A stretch of 64,000 bases of DNA, from contig DLGC01000017.1 in assembly GCA_002482525.1 (NCBI GenBank), forward strand, positions 268,896 to 332,895, read 5' to 3'. How positions within the stretch are numbered: position 1 is the first letter of the stretch; each line of letters opens with the position of its first letter. Source of the stretch: Propionibacteriaceae bacterium UBA7704. GTDB taxonomy: Bacteria > Actinomycetota > Actinomycetes > Propionibacteriales > Propionibacteriaceae. Shown here piece by piece: positions 51,990-60,406 of the stretch. The notes under the pieces were generated by a model. The model had not been told where the DNA came from and did not search any database. It saw only the letters and a program-made list of their open reading frames with translations. A program made the position numbers and the translations under genes.

Positions 51990-52931
51990 TCAGCGTGCCC
52001 GCGGATGCGCGGCCAGAAAGACCTCGCGCAGATGGTCGGCGGTGACCAGGGTGTAGATCTGGGTGGTGGTCACCGACGCATGGCCGAGCAGTTCCTGCAC
52101 GACGCGAACGTCGGCGCCACCGTCCAGCAGGTGCGTGGCGAAGGAGTGCCGAAGCGTGTGGGGAGAGATCTCCACCGGGAGCTCGGCCGCTTCCCCGGCA
52201 GCGTGCAGAACCTGCCAGGCGCTCTGCCGCGACAGCCGTTTTCCACGACTGTTCAGTAGCAGGGCCGGACTGGGCGCGATGGCGGCCTGAGCAAACACGG
52301 GACGACCGCGCACCAGCCAGGCCTCCACGGCCTTGCGGGCATAGGACCCCACCGGCACGATGCGCTCCTTGCGGCCCTTGCCGAACAGCCGCAAGCCTGC
52401 CTCAGGATCGGCGAGCAGGGCTGCGACGTCGTCCACATCGAGATCCAGAATCTCGGACACTCGAGCACCGGTGCCGTAGAGCAGTTCCAAGAGGGCGGCG
52501 TCGCGCAGGCCGGTCGGCGTGCTGGCATCAGGCGTGTCGAGCAGGGCTTGGACGTGGTCCAGACTCAGCGCTTTGGGAAGCCGCCGAGTCGCCTTGGGTG
52601 GATGCACCTCCGAAGCCGGGCTTTGGCCGGTGAGACCTTCGGAGGTGAGGAAGGCGTGCAGCGAACGCACCGCCACCAGAGCACGAGTGGCACTGGAGCG
52701 GGCCAGCGCGTTGTGGCTGGTGGTGGGGGTTTGCAGCCACGCGACGAAGCCGGCCACATCGGTTTCGGCGACAGCGCTCAGATCGTCGATTCCTCGTTCG
52801 GCCAGATACTCCCGGTACCGAGTCAGGTCGCGTCGATAGGCCGCCACGGTGTGCGGCGAGGCGCCGCGCTCGACCGTGAGGTGATCCAGGAAGCTGCGGA
52901 CCTGCCGTTCAGCCGCGATCGGGGTCGCCAT
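51990..52931 (-). CDS. xerD: Tyrosine recombinase XerD
   Basis: A 313-aa recombinase that resolves chromosome dimers at dif with XerC and FtsK. The N-terminal SAM-like domain is ERGASPHTVAAYRRDLTRYREYL. Catalytic residues appear as GARVSE (Arg), GKGRKER (Lys), HTLRHSFATH (His-Arg), LGHASVTTT (His) and QIYTLVT (Tyr). The start ATG 52931 overlaps the nudix gene by 23 nt. Its place between the nudix hydrolase and parA is the standard actinobacterial one. Confidence 0.95.
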   Translation of the reverse strand: MATPIAAERQVRSFLDHLTVERGASPHTVAAYRRDLTRYREYLAERGIDDLSAVAETDVAGFVAWLQTPTTSHNALARSSATRALVAVRSLHAFLTSEGLTGQSPASEVHPPKATRRLPKALSLDHVQALLDTPDASTPTGLRDAALLELLYGTGARVSEILDLDVDDVAALLADPEAGLRLFGKGRKERIVPVGSYARKAVEAWLVRGRPVFAQAAIAPSPALLLNSRGKRLSRQSAWQVLHAAGEAAELPVEISPHTLRHSFATHLLDGGADVRVVQELLGHASVTTTQIYTLVTADHLREVFLAAHPRAR

Positions 52932-53601
52932 CGGCAAGTACCTGATTCTGGGCTTCGCGGGTCACTCGCGCTGGCCAAGGTGCGTCCGGCGTGCGTAGCG
53001 TGTCGAGACTGTCGGTCAGCCGTGCGGTTTCCAGAGCCAGTACTCCCGCCACCAGCAGCGGGTTCTGCACTCGCCCGGCCAGGATCGCTGCTACCAGCGC
53101 GGCGCGGGGCGCCCAGGCGAGTTCCATGCTGGCCTCCTCGCCGGTTGCCACAAAACCCTCCGGCGCATCGGCGTGCGACAGCCCGCGAGCGAGCAGTACC
53201 CGCACCGACTCCTGGCTCGCCCCGGGGCTGGTGAACAAGTCGACCAGCACCCGCCAGTCGGTGGCCTGCAGCCCGGCTTCCTCGGCCAGTTCGCGTTGCG
53301 CCCCGAGCAGGTAATCCTCGCCCTCGAAGTCGAGAAGTCCTGCCGGTGGTTCGACGAGGCGGTGGGCTACTGGGTGGCGGTACTGCAGCACCACCGCGAT
53401 GCGGTCCTGGTCATCCCACGCGATCACTCCGACGGCACCGAAATGCAGGATGTACTCCCGCTGGATCTGCGATCCGTCCGGTGTCGTCACGGTGTCGGTG
53501 ACGAAGGTGTGTTTGCTGCCCCGAGCCAGAACCCGGTGGGAGACCACCGGCCAGTGCTCATCGATGTCGAGAAGCTCGGACGGCAGCAGCTCCCGGGGCA
53601 T
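52909..53601 (-). CDS. NUDIX hydrolase, ADP-ribose pyrophosphatase type
   Basis: A 230-aa NUDIX enzyme. The box is GEDYLLGAQRELAEEAGL, preceded by LVEPPAGLLDFE, the pattern of ADP-ribose pyrophosphatases. Substrates are nucleoside diphosphates linked to another moiety. It starts 4 nt after pyrG and overlaps xerD, so it is in one operon with both. Confidence 0.92.
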   Translation of the reverse strand: MPRELLPSELLDIDEHWPVVSHRVLARGSKHTFVTDTVTTPDGSQIQREYILHFGAVGVIAWDDQDRIAVVLQYRHPVAHRLVEPPAGLLDFEGEDYLLGAQRELAEEAGLQATDWRVLVDLFTSPGASQESVRVLLARGLSHADAPEGFVATGEEASMELAWAPRAALVAAILAGRVQNPLLVAGVLALETARLTDSLDTLRTPDAPWPARVTREAQNQVLADGDPDRG

Positions 53602-53605
53602 GGCT

Positions 53606-55267
53606 TCAGGCTTCTTCGACGGGCAGTCGAGCTGACAGTTTTCGGGCCAAGGCGGCCTCGACCAACCCGGCGAACAACGGATGAGGCTTGGTCGGACGCG
53701 ACTTCAGCTCCGGGTGTGCTTGGGTGCCCACATAGTAAGGGTGCAGTTCGGGGGCGAGTTCGACGAACTCCACCAGGTGGCCGTCGGGGCTGGTGCCCGA
53801 GATCTTCAAGCCAGCGGCCTCCAACTGCTCGCGATAGGCGTTATTGACTTCATAACGGTGCCGGTGGCGTTCGCTCACCGACGTGGTGCCGTAGCGCCCG
53901 GCGACAACCGAATCGGGGACCAGCTTGGCCGGATAGGCGCCCAATCGCATGGTCGCCCCGAGGTCACCTTGACCGGAGACGATGGCGACCTGCTCGGCCA
54001 TGGTGGCGATGACCGGGTCCTTGGTGTCAGGGTCGAACTCGGAGGATCCGGCATCGGTCAAGCCGACCATATTGCGCGCCGCCTCGATCACCATGCACTG
54101 CAACCCCAGGCACAGTCCGAGCGCGGGGAGTTGGTTCTCCCGGGCGTAGCGCAGCGCGCCGAGCTTGCCCTCCACGCCGCGAATGCCGAATCCGCCCGGA
54201 ACACAGATCCCGTCCAGGTCACCGAGTTGCTCTGCGGCACCGGCCGGTGTTTCGCACAAATCGGAGGCGACCCAGCGGATATGAACCTTGGCCCAGTTCG
54301 CGAATCCGCCGGCACGCAGCGCTTCGGATACCGACAGGTAGGCGTCAGGAAGGTCGATGTACTTGCCGACCAGGCCGATGGTGATCTCTTCGGCGGGATT
54401 GTGGACCCGCTCCAACAGGTCGTCCCACAGCGTCCAGTTCACGTCACGGAAGGGCACGTCCAGCCGCCGAACCACGTAGGCGTCCAAGCCCTCGGCGTGA
54501 ATCACCTTGGGAATGTCGTAGATGCTCGGCGCATCCGGGCAGGAGATGACGGCTTCTTCGTCGACATCACACATCAGCGCAATCTTGCGCTTGACCCCGC
54601 TGGGGATCTCCATGCTGGCCCGGCACACGATCGCGTCGGGCTGGATGCCGACCTGACGCAGCGCTGCCACCGAATGCTGGGTGGGCTTGGTCTTCAGTTC
54701 CCCACTGGGGCCGATGTAGGGCACCAGCGAAACGTGCAGGAAGAACACATGTTCACGCCCGACTTCGCGACGCACCTGTCGGGCTGCTTCCAGGAAAGGC
54801 AACGACTCGATGTCGCCGACGGTGCCGCCGATCTCGTGGATCACCACGTCGACGCCGGGGGCGGCCATGGCGAGCATCTCGTCCTTGATGGCGTTGGTGA
54901 TGTGCGGAATCACCTGCACGGTGTCACCGAGGAAATCGCCACGGCGTTCTTTGGCGATGACCGAGGAGTAGATCTTGCCGGTGGTGACATTGGCCTCGGC
55001 GGTCAGGTTGACGTCGAGGAATCGTTCGTAGTGGCCGATGTCGAGATCGGTTTCGGCGCCGTCTTCGGTGACGAAGACCTCACCGTGTTGGAAGGGGTTC
55101 ATGGTGCCGGGATCAACGTTGAGGTACGGATCCAGCTTCTGCATGGTCACACTCATGCCGCGGGCCACCAACAGGCTGCCCAGGCTCGAAGCGGTGAGCC
55201 CCTTGCCGAGAGAGGAGACAACGCCTCCGGTTACGAATACATGCTTGGTCTGCGTCGAGTTGCCCAC
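53606..55267 (-). CDS. pyrG: CTP synthase (glutamine-hydrolysing)
   Basis: PyrG, 553 aa, aminates UTP to CTP. The synthetase domain opens KHVFVTGGVVSSLGKGLTAS, with QKLDPYLNVDPGTMNP and the metal acid GAETDLD. The class I glutaminase has GICVPGGFG, the nucleophile Cys in LGLCLGLQ near residue 385 and GTQAHPELKSRP. GTG 55267, after GGAGGTCC, gives the right length; the frame to 55327 is unused. The usual actinobacterial neighbours steA/steB between recN and pyrG are missing here. Confidence 0.95.
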   Translation of the reverse strand: MGNSTQTKHVFVTGGVVSSLGKGLTASSLGSLLVARGMSVTMQKLDPYLNVDPGTMNPFQHGEVFVTEDGAETDLDIGHYERFLDVNLTAEANVTTGKIYSSVIAKERRGDFLGDTVQVIPHITNAIKDEMLAMAAPGVDVVIHEIGGTVGDIESLPFLEAARQVRREVGREHVFFLHVSLVPYIGPSGELKTKPTQHSVAALRQVGIQPDAIVCRASMEIPSGVKRKIALMCDVDEEAVISCPDAPSIYDIPKVIHAEGLDAYVVRRLDVPFRDVNWTLWDDLLERVHNPAEEITIGLVGKYIDLPDAYLSVSEALRAGGFANWAKVHIRWVASDLCETPAGAAEQLGDLDGICVPGGFGIRGVEGKLGALRYARENQLPALGLCLGLQCMVIEAARNMVGLTDAGSSEFDPDTKDPVIATMAEQVAIVSGQGDLGATMRLGAYPAKLVPDSVVAGRYGTTSVSERHRHRYEVNNAYREQLEAAGLKISGTSPDGHLVEFVELAPELHPYYVGTQAHPELKSRPTKPHPLFAGLVEAALARKLSARLPVEEA

Positions 55268-55420
55268 GGACCTCCAGCCTAGAGGTGAACAGCACTCCGG
55301 GGCCAACTCGACGCACCGGGGAGGCAAGGTGTAATGCGACCTTCACTCGGACGCAGGTGCTCGCACAGAGCTTCTGCGAGCGCAGCCAACGATGTCACTG
55401 GAGGCTGCTGCCGGGTCACC

Positions 55421-55442
55421 GAGCAGCTCCACTGCGCTGCTC
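55421..55442 (-). terminator. Small hairpin at the end of recN
   Basis: GAGCAGC (55421-55427) and GCTGCTC (55436-55442) pair around an 8-nt loop and overlap the recN stop codon. A modest terminator or 3'-end structure. The rest of 55268-55420 shows no gene or strong signal. Confidence 0.4.
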
Positions 55443-57120
55443 AGCTGCGTGCTGACGCCCATAGTTCTCGGGCATGGGCCAGCGCCGACTCGCTGGAGTC
55501 CAGGCCGCCCATCATCTGGGCGAGTACTGCCAAACGATCCTCGCCGTCGACGATCCGGACCCCGCTGGTGGTGACCGAACCGTCGTCTGCCTTGCTGACC
55601 TGAACGTGCCGATCAGCGAAGGCCGCTACCTGGGCAAGATGCGTAACCACGATGACCTGGCTGGTTTTGGAGAGTCTGGCCAACCGTCTCCCGATTTCCA
55701 GTGCCACGGCGCCACCCACACCGGCATCGACTTCGTCGAAGACAAAGGTCTCTCCGGTGGTTTCGCCGGCGAGCACCACTTCCAGGGCTAGCCGCACCCG
55801 GCTTAGCTCACCACCGGAGGCCACCTTCCCCAGCGGTCCGGGAACGCTTCCCGGATTTGCCGAGAACAGCAGATTGGCCTGGTCGGTGCCGTTGGGGCCG
55901 AGTTCGACAGGCTTCAGTTCGAAGATCAGGCGGGCCTTCGGCATCGCCAGTGCCCGCAATTCGGCGGCGACCCGCGACGCCAACTCGGTGGCGGCGGCCT
56001 CGCGCAGCGTCCTGATCCTGCCCGCGGACGCTGCCAGCCGCTCATCGAGCTCGGCCACCTGTGATTGCAGCTGTTCGACCCGGGCGTCGCCGGAATCCAG
56101 CAGCGTCGCTCGTCGCGCCGACTGCTCAGCCCACGTGAGCACCTCATCGACGCTCGCGCCGTACTTTCGGGTGAGGTGGGCCAACTCGGCCCGGCGCCCC
56201 GCGATCCACTCCAGGCGCAGCGGATCGGCGTCGAGGCCGGCCAGGTACGACGACAGGGAGGAGGCCACATCGGCCAGGGCTGCCGAAGCACCGGCGAGTT
56301 CGTCGGCAATCGGCGCCAGTTCCGGGTCCCGGTCGGTCACCGCCTCCAATGCCTTGCGAGCAGCCGCGGTCAGGGTGAGCGCATCACCGGCCCCGGTGAA
56401 GTCATCGTCGTCGCCGGCGAGCGCTGCGGCTGCGATTGCCACGGCCTGACGCAAGTCGTCGACGGCCTGCAGCCGATTGGCTTCGATCGCCAGTGCGATG
56501 TCTTCGCCGGGTTGGGGATCGACCGTGGCGATCTCTGCCAATCCGAAGCGCAGCAAGTCCAGTTCTCGAGCCCGCTCGTGGGACTCGGTGGTGAGTTCGT
56601 GGAGTTCGGCGAGGAGTCGCTTGCGGTCGACGAAATCGGTGCGGTAGTCGACTAACTCCGCGGCCAGGGCGTCGCCGGCGAAGCGATCCAGCACCTGAAG
56701 TTGCCGCTCGGCACTGCCCAGGCGAAGCTGCTCGGATTGGCCGTGGATCGTGATCCACTCCCCCACCAGTTCCGCGCCCACACCGAGCGGTACTTGGGCA
56801 CCGCCCAGCGACAGCCGTGACCGGCTGGCTGCGAGGTGGCGGCTCACCAGAACCTCACCGTCGTCGATCTCGGCACCGAGTTCGGCGACAGCCTCAGCAT
56901 CGGTGTCGTTGAGCAGCCAGCGGCCCTCGATCAGCGCTCGCTGCGCCCCGGTGCGGACCAGCGATGGTGCGGCCTTGGCTCCGGCCAGCAGCGCCAAGCC
57001 AGACACGATCATGGTCTTGCCGGCGCCGGTTTCGCCGGTGACGACGGTGAATCCGGGACCCAACTCGATACTGGCCTCGCCGATGACGCCCAGATCCGCG
57101 ATTCGCAGTTCAGTCAGCAT
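55441..57120 (-). CDS. recN: DNA repair protein RecN
   Basis: An SMC-like ATPase of 559 aa acting at double-strand breaks. Walker A is VVTGETGAGKTMI at the N-terminus. The signature KVASGGELSRVRLALEVV and Walker B FVFDEVDAGVGG are near the C-terminus, with a long coiled-coil-like middle rich in Ala, Glu and Arg. It overlaps nadK by 11 nt. tlyA-nadK-recN is a widely conserved order. Confidence 0.95.
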   Translation of the reverse strand: MLTELRIADLGVIGEASIELGPGFTVVTGETGAGKTMIVSGLALLAGAKAAPSLVRTGAQRALIEGRWLLNDTDAEAVAELGAEIDDGEVLVSRHLAASRSRLSLGGAQVPLGVGAELVGEWITIHGQSEQLRLGSAERQLQVLDRFAGDALAAELVDYRTDFVDRKRLLAELHELTTESHERARELDLLRFGLAEIATVDPQPGEDIALAIEANRLQAVDDLRQAVAIAAAALAGDDDDFTGAGDALTLTAAARKALEAVTDRDPELAPIADELAGASAALADVASSLSSYLAGLDADPLRLEWIAGRRAELAHLTRKYGASVDEVLTWAEQSARRATLLDSGDARVEQLQSQVAELDERLAASAGRIRTLREAAATELASRVAAELRALAMPKARLIFELKPVELGPNGTDQANLLFSANPGSVPGPLGKVASGGELSRVRLALEVVLAGETTGETFVFDEVDAGVGGAVALEIGRRLARLSKTSQVIVVTHLAQVAAFADRHVQVSKADDGSVTTSGVRIVDGEDRLAVLAQMMGGLDSSESALAHARELWASARS

Positions 57121-58036
57121 GGGCGGCGTCCCGTTCGGCAGCGCCGCGCCAGCCGTCCACCGGGAGCCCGAATTTGCGCACCAGACGATGCACGAACGGC
57201 TGCTCGGAGATGCGGGCCAGTTTCAGCGGACGCGGGCCGACGCGAATTTCGATGATCATTCCGGTGCCGACATCGGTGGTTCGGCGCCCGTCGCACCACA
57301 CCACGCCACCTTCGCCGCCGGGCAGAATCTCGACGGTCACCACGGTGCGGTCCGACAGCACCAGCGGGCGGGCGAACAGGGCGTGTGCGCTGAGCGGCAC
57401 CAACAGCAGCGCGGACAGCTCGGGCCAGATCACCGGCCCGTGAGCCGAGAAGGCGTACGCAGTCGATCCTGTGGGGGTTGCGACCAGCACTCCGTCGGTC
57501 GCCCAGCGCGACAGTGGCCGGTCATCGATGCGCACCAGTACTTCCAACATGCGTTCGCGGGCGAGTTTCTCCAGCGACACTTCGTTGACGGCGAACGATC
57601 GCCATAGCTCTTTCCCACCGGGCCCATCGGTGACCACCGTTTCGATGGTCATGCGCTCCTCGACCTGATAGTCACCGCTGGCCACGTGCTCGATGAGAGT
57701 GGGGACCTCGTAGGACTCCAGTTCTGCCAGGAATCCCACATGGCCGAGGTTCACACCCATGACGGGGACGTCGCGCGGCACTGCCCATTCGGCGGCGCGC
57801 AAGATGTTGCCGTCGCCGCCGAAGACCACCATCAGGTCGCATTCGACGGGTTCGGAATCCAGGTCGCCCAACAGTTCTTCGGGCAGCACTTCGGCTAGGC
57901 GTTCGCGATCGTCTGCGTTGACCAGGCAGGTGATGCCGCGCTGGTCCATGCCGCGAATGAACTTCGCGGCGGCCGCGACCGCAGCCGGACGCAGCGGATG
58001 AATGGTCAAGGCGACGGACCGTGGTTTGGAACTCAC
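57110..58036 (-). CDS. nadK: NAD kinase
   Basis: NAD kinase, 308 aa, makes NADP. The nucleotide motif VVFGGDGNILRAA, VNLGHVGFLAELE and TPTGSTAYAFSAHGPV are all present. The GTG at 58036 (VSSKPRSVALTIHP) was chosen over a start at 58057. A 154-bp gap separates it from tlyA, so it may have its own promoter. Confidence 0.94.
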   Translation of the reverse strand: MSSKPRSVALTIHPLRPAAVAAAAKFIRGMDQRGITCLVNADDRERLAEVLPEELLGDLDSEPVECDLMVVFGGDGNILRAAEWAVPRDVPVMGVNLGHVGFLAELESYEVPTLIEHVASGDYQVEERMTIETVVTDGPGGKELWRSFAVNEVSLEKLARERMLEVLVRIDDRPLSRWATDGVLVATPTGSTAYAFSAHGPVIWPELSALLLVPLSAHALFARPLVLSDRTVVTVEILPGGEGGVVWCDGRRTTDVGTGMIIEIRVGPRPLKLARISEQPFVHRLVRKFGLPVDGWRGAAERDAAHAD

Positions 58037-58136
58037 CCTGCAAACCCTAGTGGCCATCGATGACGATGGGGGTCGCTGCCGGCACCGATTGTGGAACGCA
58101 CGATAAGAATCGTGTTCTGCTCCCCTTGCGCAGCAT

Positions 58137-58151
58137 CAGCGGATTCCGCTG
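58137..58151. repeat. 15-bp palindrome upstream of nadK
   Basis: CAGCGGATTCCGCTG is a perfect inverted repeat about a single central base, lying in the 154-bp gap between tlyA and nadK. A second dyad, CACGAT-AAGA-ATCGTG (58099-58114), lies nearby. Either could be an operator or RNA element. No function is known to me. Confidence 0.4.
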
Positions 58152-58190
58152 AACCCGTGCCGCAGTGCCTGGCCGGGCACCCTCCCCTGA

Positions 58191-58958
58191 TCAGCTGGGT
58201 GGAATGGCGGCCACCGGGCCACGGGGTGCGGCGGACCTGCTGAACGCCACGAAGAACTCCACATTGCCCGATTCGCCGGGCAGGCGGCTCTCCGCCTGCC
58301 AGTGTGCAGACCACCCCAGGGCTGCGGCATCGGCAATGACAGCGTCCACTGCGTCTCGACGACGCCGATCATCGCGGACGACGCCGCGATCATCGAGGTG
58401 TCCTCGACCCACCTCGAATTGCGGCTTGACGAGCAGCAGCGCACTGCCGCCGTCGGTCAGCACCGAGAACAGCGGCTGCAGCAGCAGCCGGATCGAGATG
58501 AATGAGACATCGGCGACCACGAGATCAACGGGCTCGTCCTCAATATCGGCTATCGCTAGCTGGCGAAGATTGAGCCCCTCACGCACGGCGACGCGGGGAT
58601 CACAGCGCAGCTGGGCAACGAGTTGATCGTGGCCGACATCGACGGCGTAGACCCGCCGCGCGCCGGCCTCCAACAGCACTTGAGTGAAGCCTCCGGTGCT
58701 CGCCCCGGCATCCAGAACCCGGTTCGGCACCGCAATCCCGGAGGCCACCAGCGCAGCGCGCAGCTTGTGCGCTGCCCGCGAGACATAGGGATCGGGGTCG
58801 GTCACCGTGAGGACATCGGCGGCCTCGACCAGCGCGGCGGCCTTCGTCGCCGGTTGGGAATTGAGAAGCACCTTGCCGGTGTCGATCAACTCGCGAGCCT
58901 GTTGACGGGACCGTGCCAGCCCCCGGACGACGAGTTCGCGGTCGAGTCGTGAACTCAC
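58191..58958 (-). CDS. tlyA: TlyA family rRNA (cytidine-2'-O)-methyltransferase
   Basis: A 255-aa enzyme. Residues 1-60 are an S4 RNA-binding domain (RLDRELVVRGLARSRQQARELIDTG), followed by an FtsJ-like methyltransferase with SAM motif LDAGASTGGFTQVLL and ADVSFISIRLL. In mycobacteria TlyA methylates 16S and 23S rRNA and confers capreomycin sensitivity (established there). It overlaps the small upstream gene by 4 nt. Confidence 0.94.
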   Translation of the reverse strand: MSSRLDRELVVRGLARSRQQARELIDTGKVLLNSQPATKAAALVEAADVLTVTDPDPYVSRAAHKLRAALVASGIAVPNRVLDAGASTGGFTQVLLEAGARRVYAVDVGHDQLVAQLRCDPRVAVREGLNLRQLAIADIEDEPVDLVVADVSFISIRLLLQPLFSVLTDGGSALLLVKPQFEVGRGHLDDRGVVRDDRRRRDAVDAVIADAAALGWSAHWQAESRLPGESGNVEFFVAFSRSAAPRGPVAAIPPS

Positions 58959-59161
58959 TGCTCGGGCGGGTTGCGCAACACCTGTTGCAGGAGATCGACC
59001 GCAGCGGCGAGCTGCGCGGGATGCTCGGCCACGTCGCCGGACACATCGATGGCGGCCAGCGCGTTATCGATGACCGCTACGCCGGTCGCCGGCGGAGGCA
59101 GCAGTTCTGTCTCGGTCGGTGAGGCGTCGAATTCGGGCGTCGGCTCGGTCACGGCGATCAT
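58955..59161 (-). CDS. Small conserved-context protein before tlyA
   Basis: A 68-aa acidic protein with a disordered front (EPTPEFDASPTETELLPPP) and a helical end (DNALAAIDVSGDVAEHPAQLAAAVDLLQQVLRN). It overlaps tlyA by GTGA and starts 1 nt after the TetR gene. Small genes of this sort stand before tlyA in many actinobacteria. Function unknown. Confidence 0.72.
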   Translation of the reverse strand: MIAVTEPTPEFDASPTETELLPPPATGVAVIDNALAAIDVSGDVAEHPAQLAAAVDLLQQVLRNPPEQ

Positions 59162-59162
59162 C

Positions 59163-59678
59163 CTACGCGGGGTCGACGGCCGAGAGCCGCTCGGCGCCGG
59201 CGAGGATCAGCTCCAGGCCACGTTCGAACGATTCCTCCCATTGTGGATCGGGCTCGATCGCTCCCACTTGGCTGGCTTGACGGTGCAGCTGGGTGGCCTG
59301 GGTGTGCCCCAGCAGGTAGGTCAGCAAGGTGCGTGCAACATCGGTCGAGGTGGCCTGGGTCAGGGCATTCTCCAGCTCCGAGACGCCGAGTCGGAAGGCA
59401 GAGGCTGTCGCCACGACTTCGGCACCGTCGCGGACGGCCAACAAGGCGGTTCGCAGCCGATGGCAGCTCGCCACGACGTCGGCGTCGATGTTCACTCCGG
59501 CCACGATGCGCGTAGCCATCAGCCCCAACAATTCCTGCTTGTTGGCGACGTGGTGGTAGAGCGCGCTGGGCTGCACAGACAGTTCGGTGGCGAGCCGTCG
59601 CATCGAGAAGAACTCCAGTCCCCACACGTCCAACAACCTGATCGCGGCGGTGACCACGTCATCCAGACTGTTGCCCAT
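59163..59678 (-). CDS. TetR-family regulator, BioQ-like
   Basis: A 171-aa repressor with an N-terminal helix-turn-helix (FSMRRLATELSVQPSALYHHVANKQELL) and a TetR ligand-binding C-terminus. It is divergent from bioYMN and two near-palindromic TGAA-N5-TTCA boxes lie between. In Corynebacterium and Mycobacterium the TetR regulator BioQ represses biotin genes including bioYMN (established), so I infer BioQ. BioQ responds indirectly to biotin; no BirA domain is present. The small gene and tlyA follow without a gap. Confidence 0.85.
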   Translation of the reverse strand: MGNSLDDVVTAAIRLLDVWGLEFFSMRRLATELSVQPSALYHHVANKQELLGLMATRIVAGVNIDADVVASCHRLRTALLAVRDGAEVVATASAFRLGVSELENALTQATSTDVARTLLTYLLGHTQATQLHRQASQVGAIEPDPQWEESFERGLELILAGAERLSAVDPA

Positions 59679-59700
59679 GACCGCAGTCTATGAGATAACC

Positions 59701-59713
59701 TGAACACTATTCA
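59701..59713. promoter_or_regulatory. Candidate BioQ operator 1
   Basis: TGAACACTATTCA, an imperfect 13-bp palindrome with TGAA/TTCA ends, in the divergent region before bioY. The TGAAC half matches the BioQ box described in Corynebacterium as I recall it. Confidence 0.65.
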
Positions 59714-59715
59714 CC

Positions 59716-59728
59716 TGAACACCTTTCA
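59716..59728. promoter_or_regulatory. Candidate BioQ operator 2
   Basis: TGAACACCTTTCA, same ends and first seven bases as operator 1, starting 15 bp further on. It is 18 nt before the bioY GTG. Two tandem boxes suggest paired dimer binding. Confidence 0.65.
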
Positions 59729-59745
59729 GTTACTGAGGATTGATC

Positions 59746-60369
59746 GTGTCCGAACCCACCGCAGCCACGGCCGGCGACGCTGACGCCGAGTCTCGCGAGC
59801 ACTCCCGTCGACGGCTCACCACCACCGATCTCGCACTCGTGGCGGCCTTCGCCGCCCTCATTGGCGCCTTGGCCTTCATCGGCGCGATCCCGGTCGGCGG
59901 TGCCGGCGTCCCGATCACTTTGCAGACACTCGGTGTGGCTCTCGCCGGTGCGATCCTGGGCCCCCTGCGAGGATCCCTGGCGGTACTGCTGTATCTGGCT
60001 CTGGGCGCCATCGGGTTGCCGGTCTTCGCCGAGCATTCCGCCGGGCTCGGCGCCTTCACCGGAGTCAGTGCCGGATACCTGCTGGCCTTCCCGCTGTCCG
60101 CGGCGTTGATCGGCTACCTGGTCAAATACGTCTTGCGGGATCGACGAACGTCGGCACTGTGGGTCTTTTTGGCCATCGCCGCCGGCAGCGTCCTGGTCGT
60201 CCACCCGCTGGGCATCACCTGGATGAAGTTCCACCAGGACGTGCCGTGGACTGTTGCGGCATCGTGGGATCTGCCGTTCTGGCTCGGCGACCTGGTGAAG
60301 ACCGCTATCGCGGCAATCATCGCCGCCGAGGTCCACCGCGCTTTCCCGGCACTGCTGAAACGAGCCTGA
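59746..60369 (+). CDS. bioY: Biotin ECF transporter S component BioY
   Basis: BioY, 207 aa, is the biotin-binding membrane subunit. Six hydrophobic segments are visible with the BioY blocks VPITLQTLGVALAGAILGPLRG, YLALGAIGLPVFAEHSAGLGAFTGVSAGYLLAF and HPLGITWMKF. GAGGATTGATC precedes the GTG at 59746; a TTG at 59740 is less likely. It heads bioY-bioM-bioN. No bioABDF genes are in the window, so biotin uptake may be essential. Confidence 0.95.
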   Translation: MSEPTAATAGDADAESREHSRRRLTTTDLALVAAFAALIGALAFIGAIPVGGAGVPITLQTLGVALAGAILGPLRGSLAVLLYLALGAIGLPVFAEHSAGLGAFTGVSAGYLLAFPLSAALIGYLVKYVLRDRRTSALWVFLAIAAGSVLVVHPLGITWMKFHQDVPWTVAASWDLPFWLGDLVKTAIAAIIAAEVHRAFPALLKRA

Positions 60370-60406
60370 GCTGTCTGTCATCGAGCTCCGCGACGCCGCG
60401 GTCACC

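Noticed and set aside
51990..52931. Phage integrase marking a mobile element
   Set aside because: The gene has XerD form and the standard actinobacterial neighbours, with no attachment site or phage gene.
53681..55282. Long 533-codon plus-strand frame opposite pyrG
   Set aside because: It is exactly antisense to a clear pyrG and its translation is low-complexity Gly/His/Arg with no family motif. High-GC codon bias keeps the opposite frame open.
58091..58117. Possible SOS (LexA) box before nadK-recN
   Set aside because: GAAC and GTTC occur but 16 nt apart; actinobacterial LexA boxes need GAAC-N4-GTTC.
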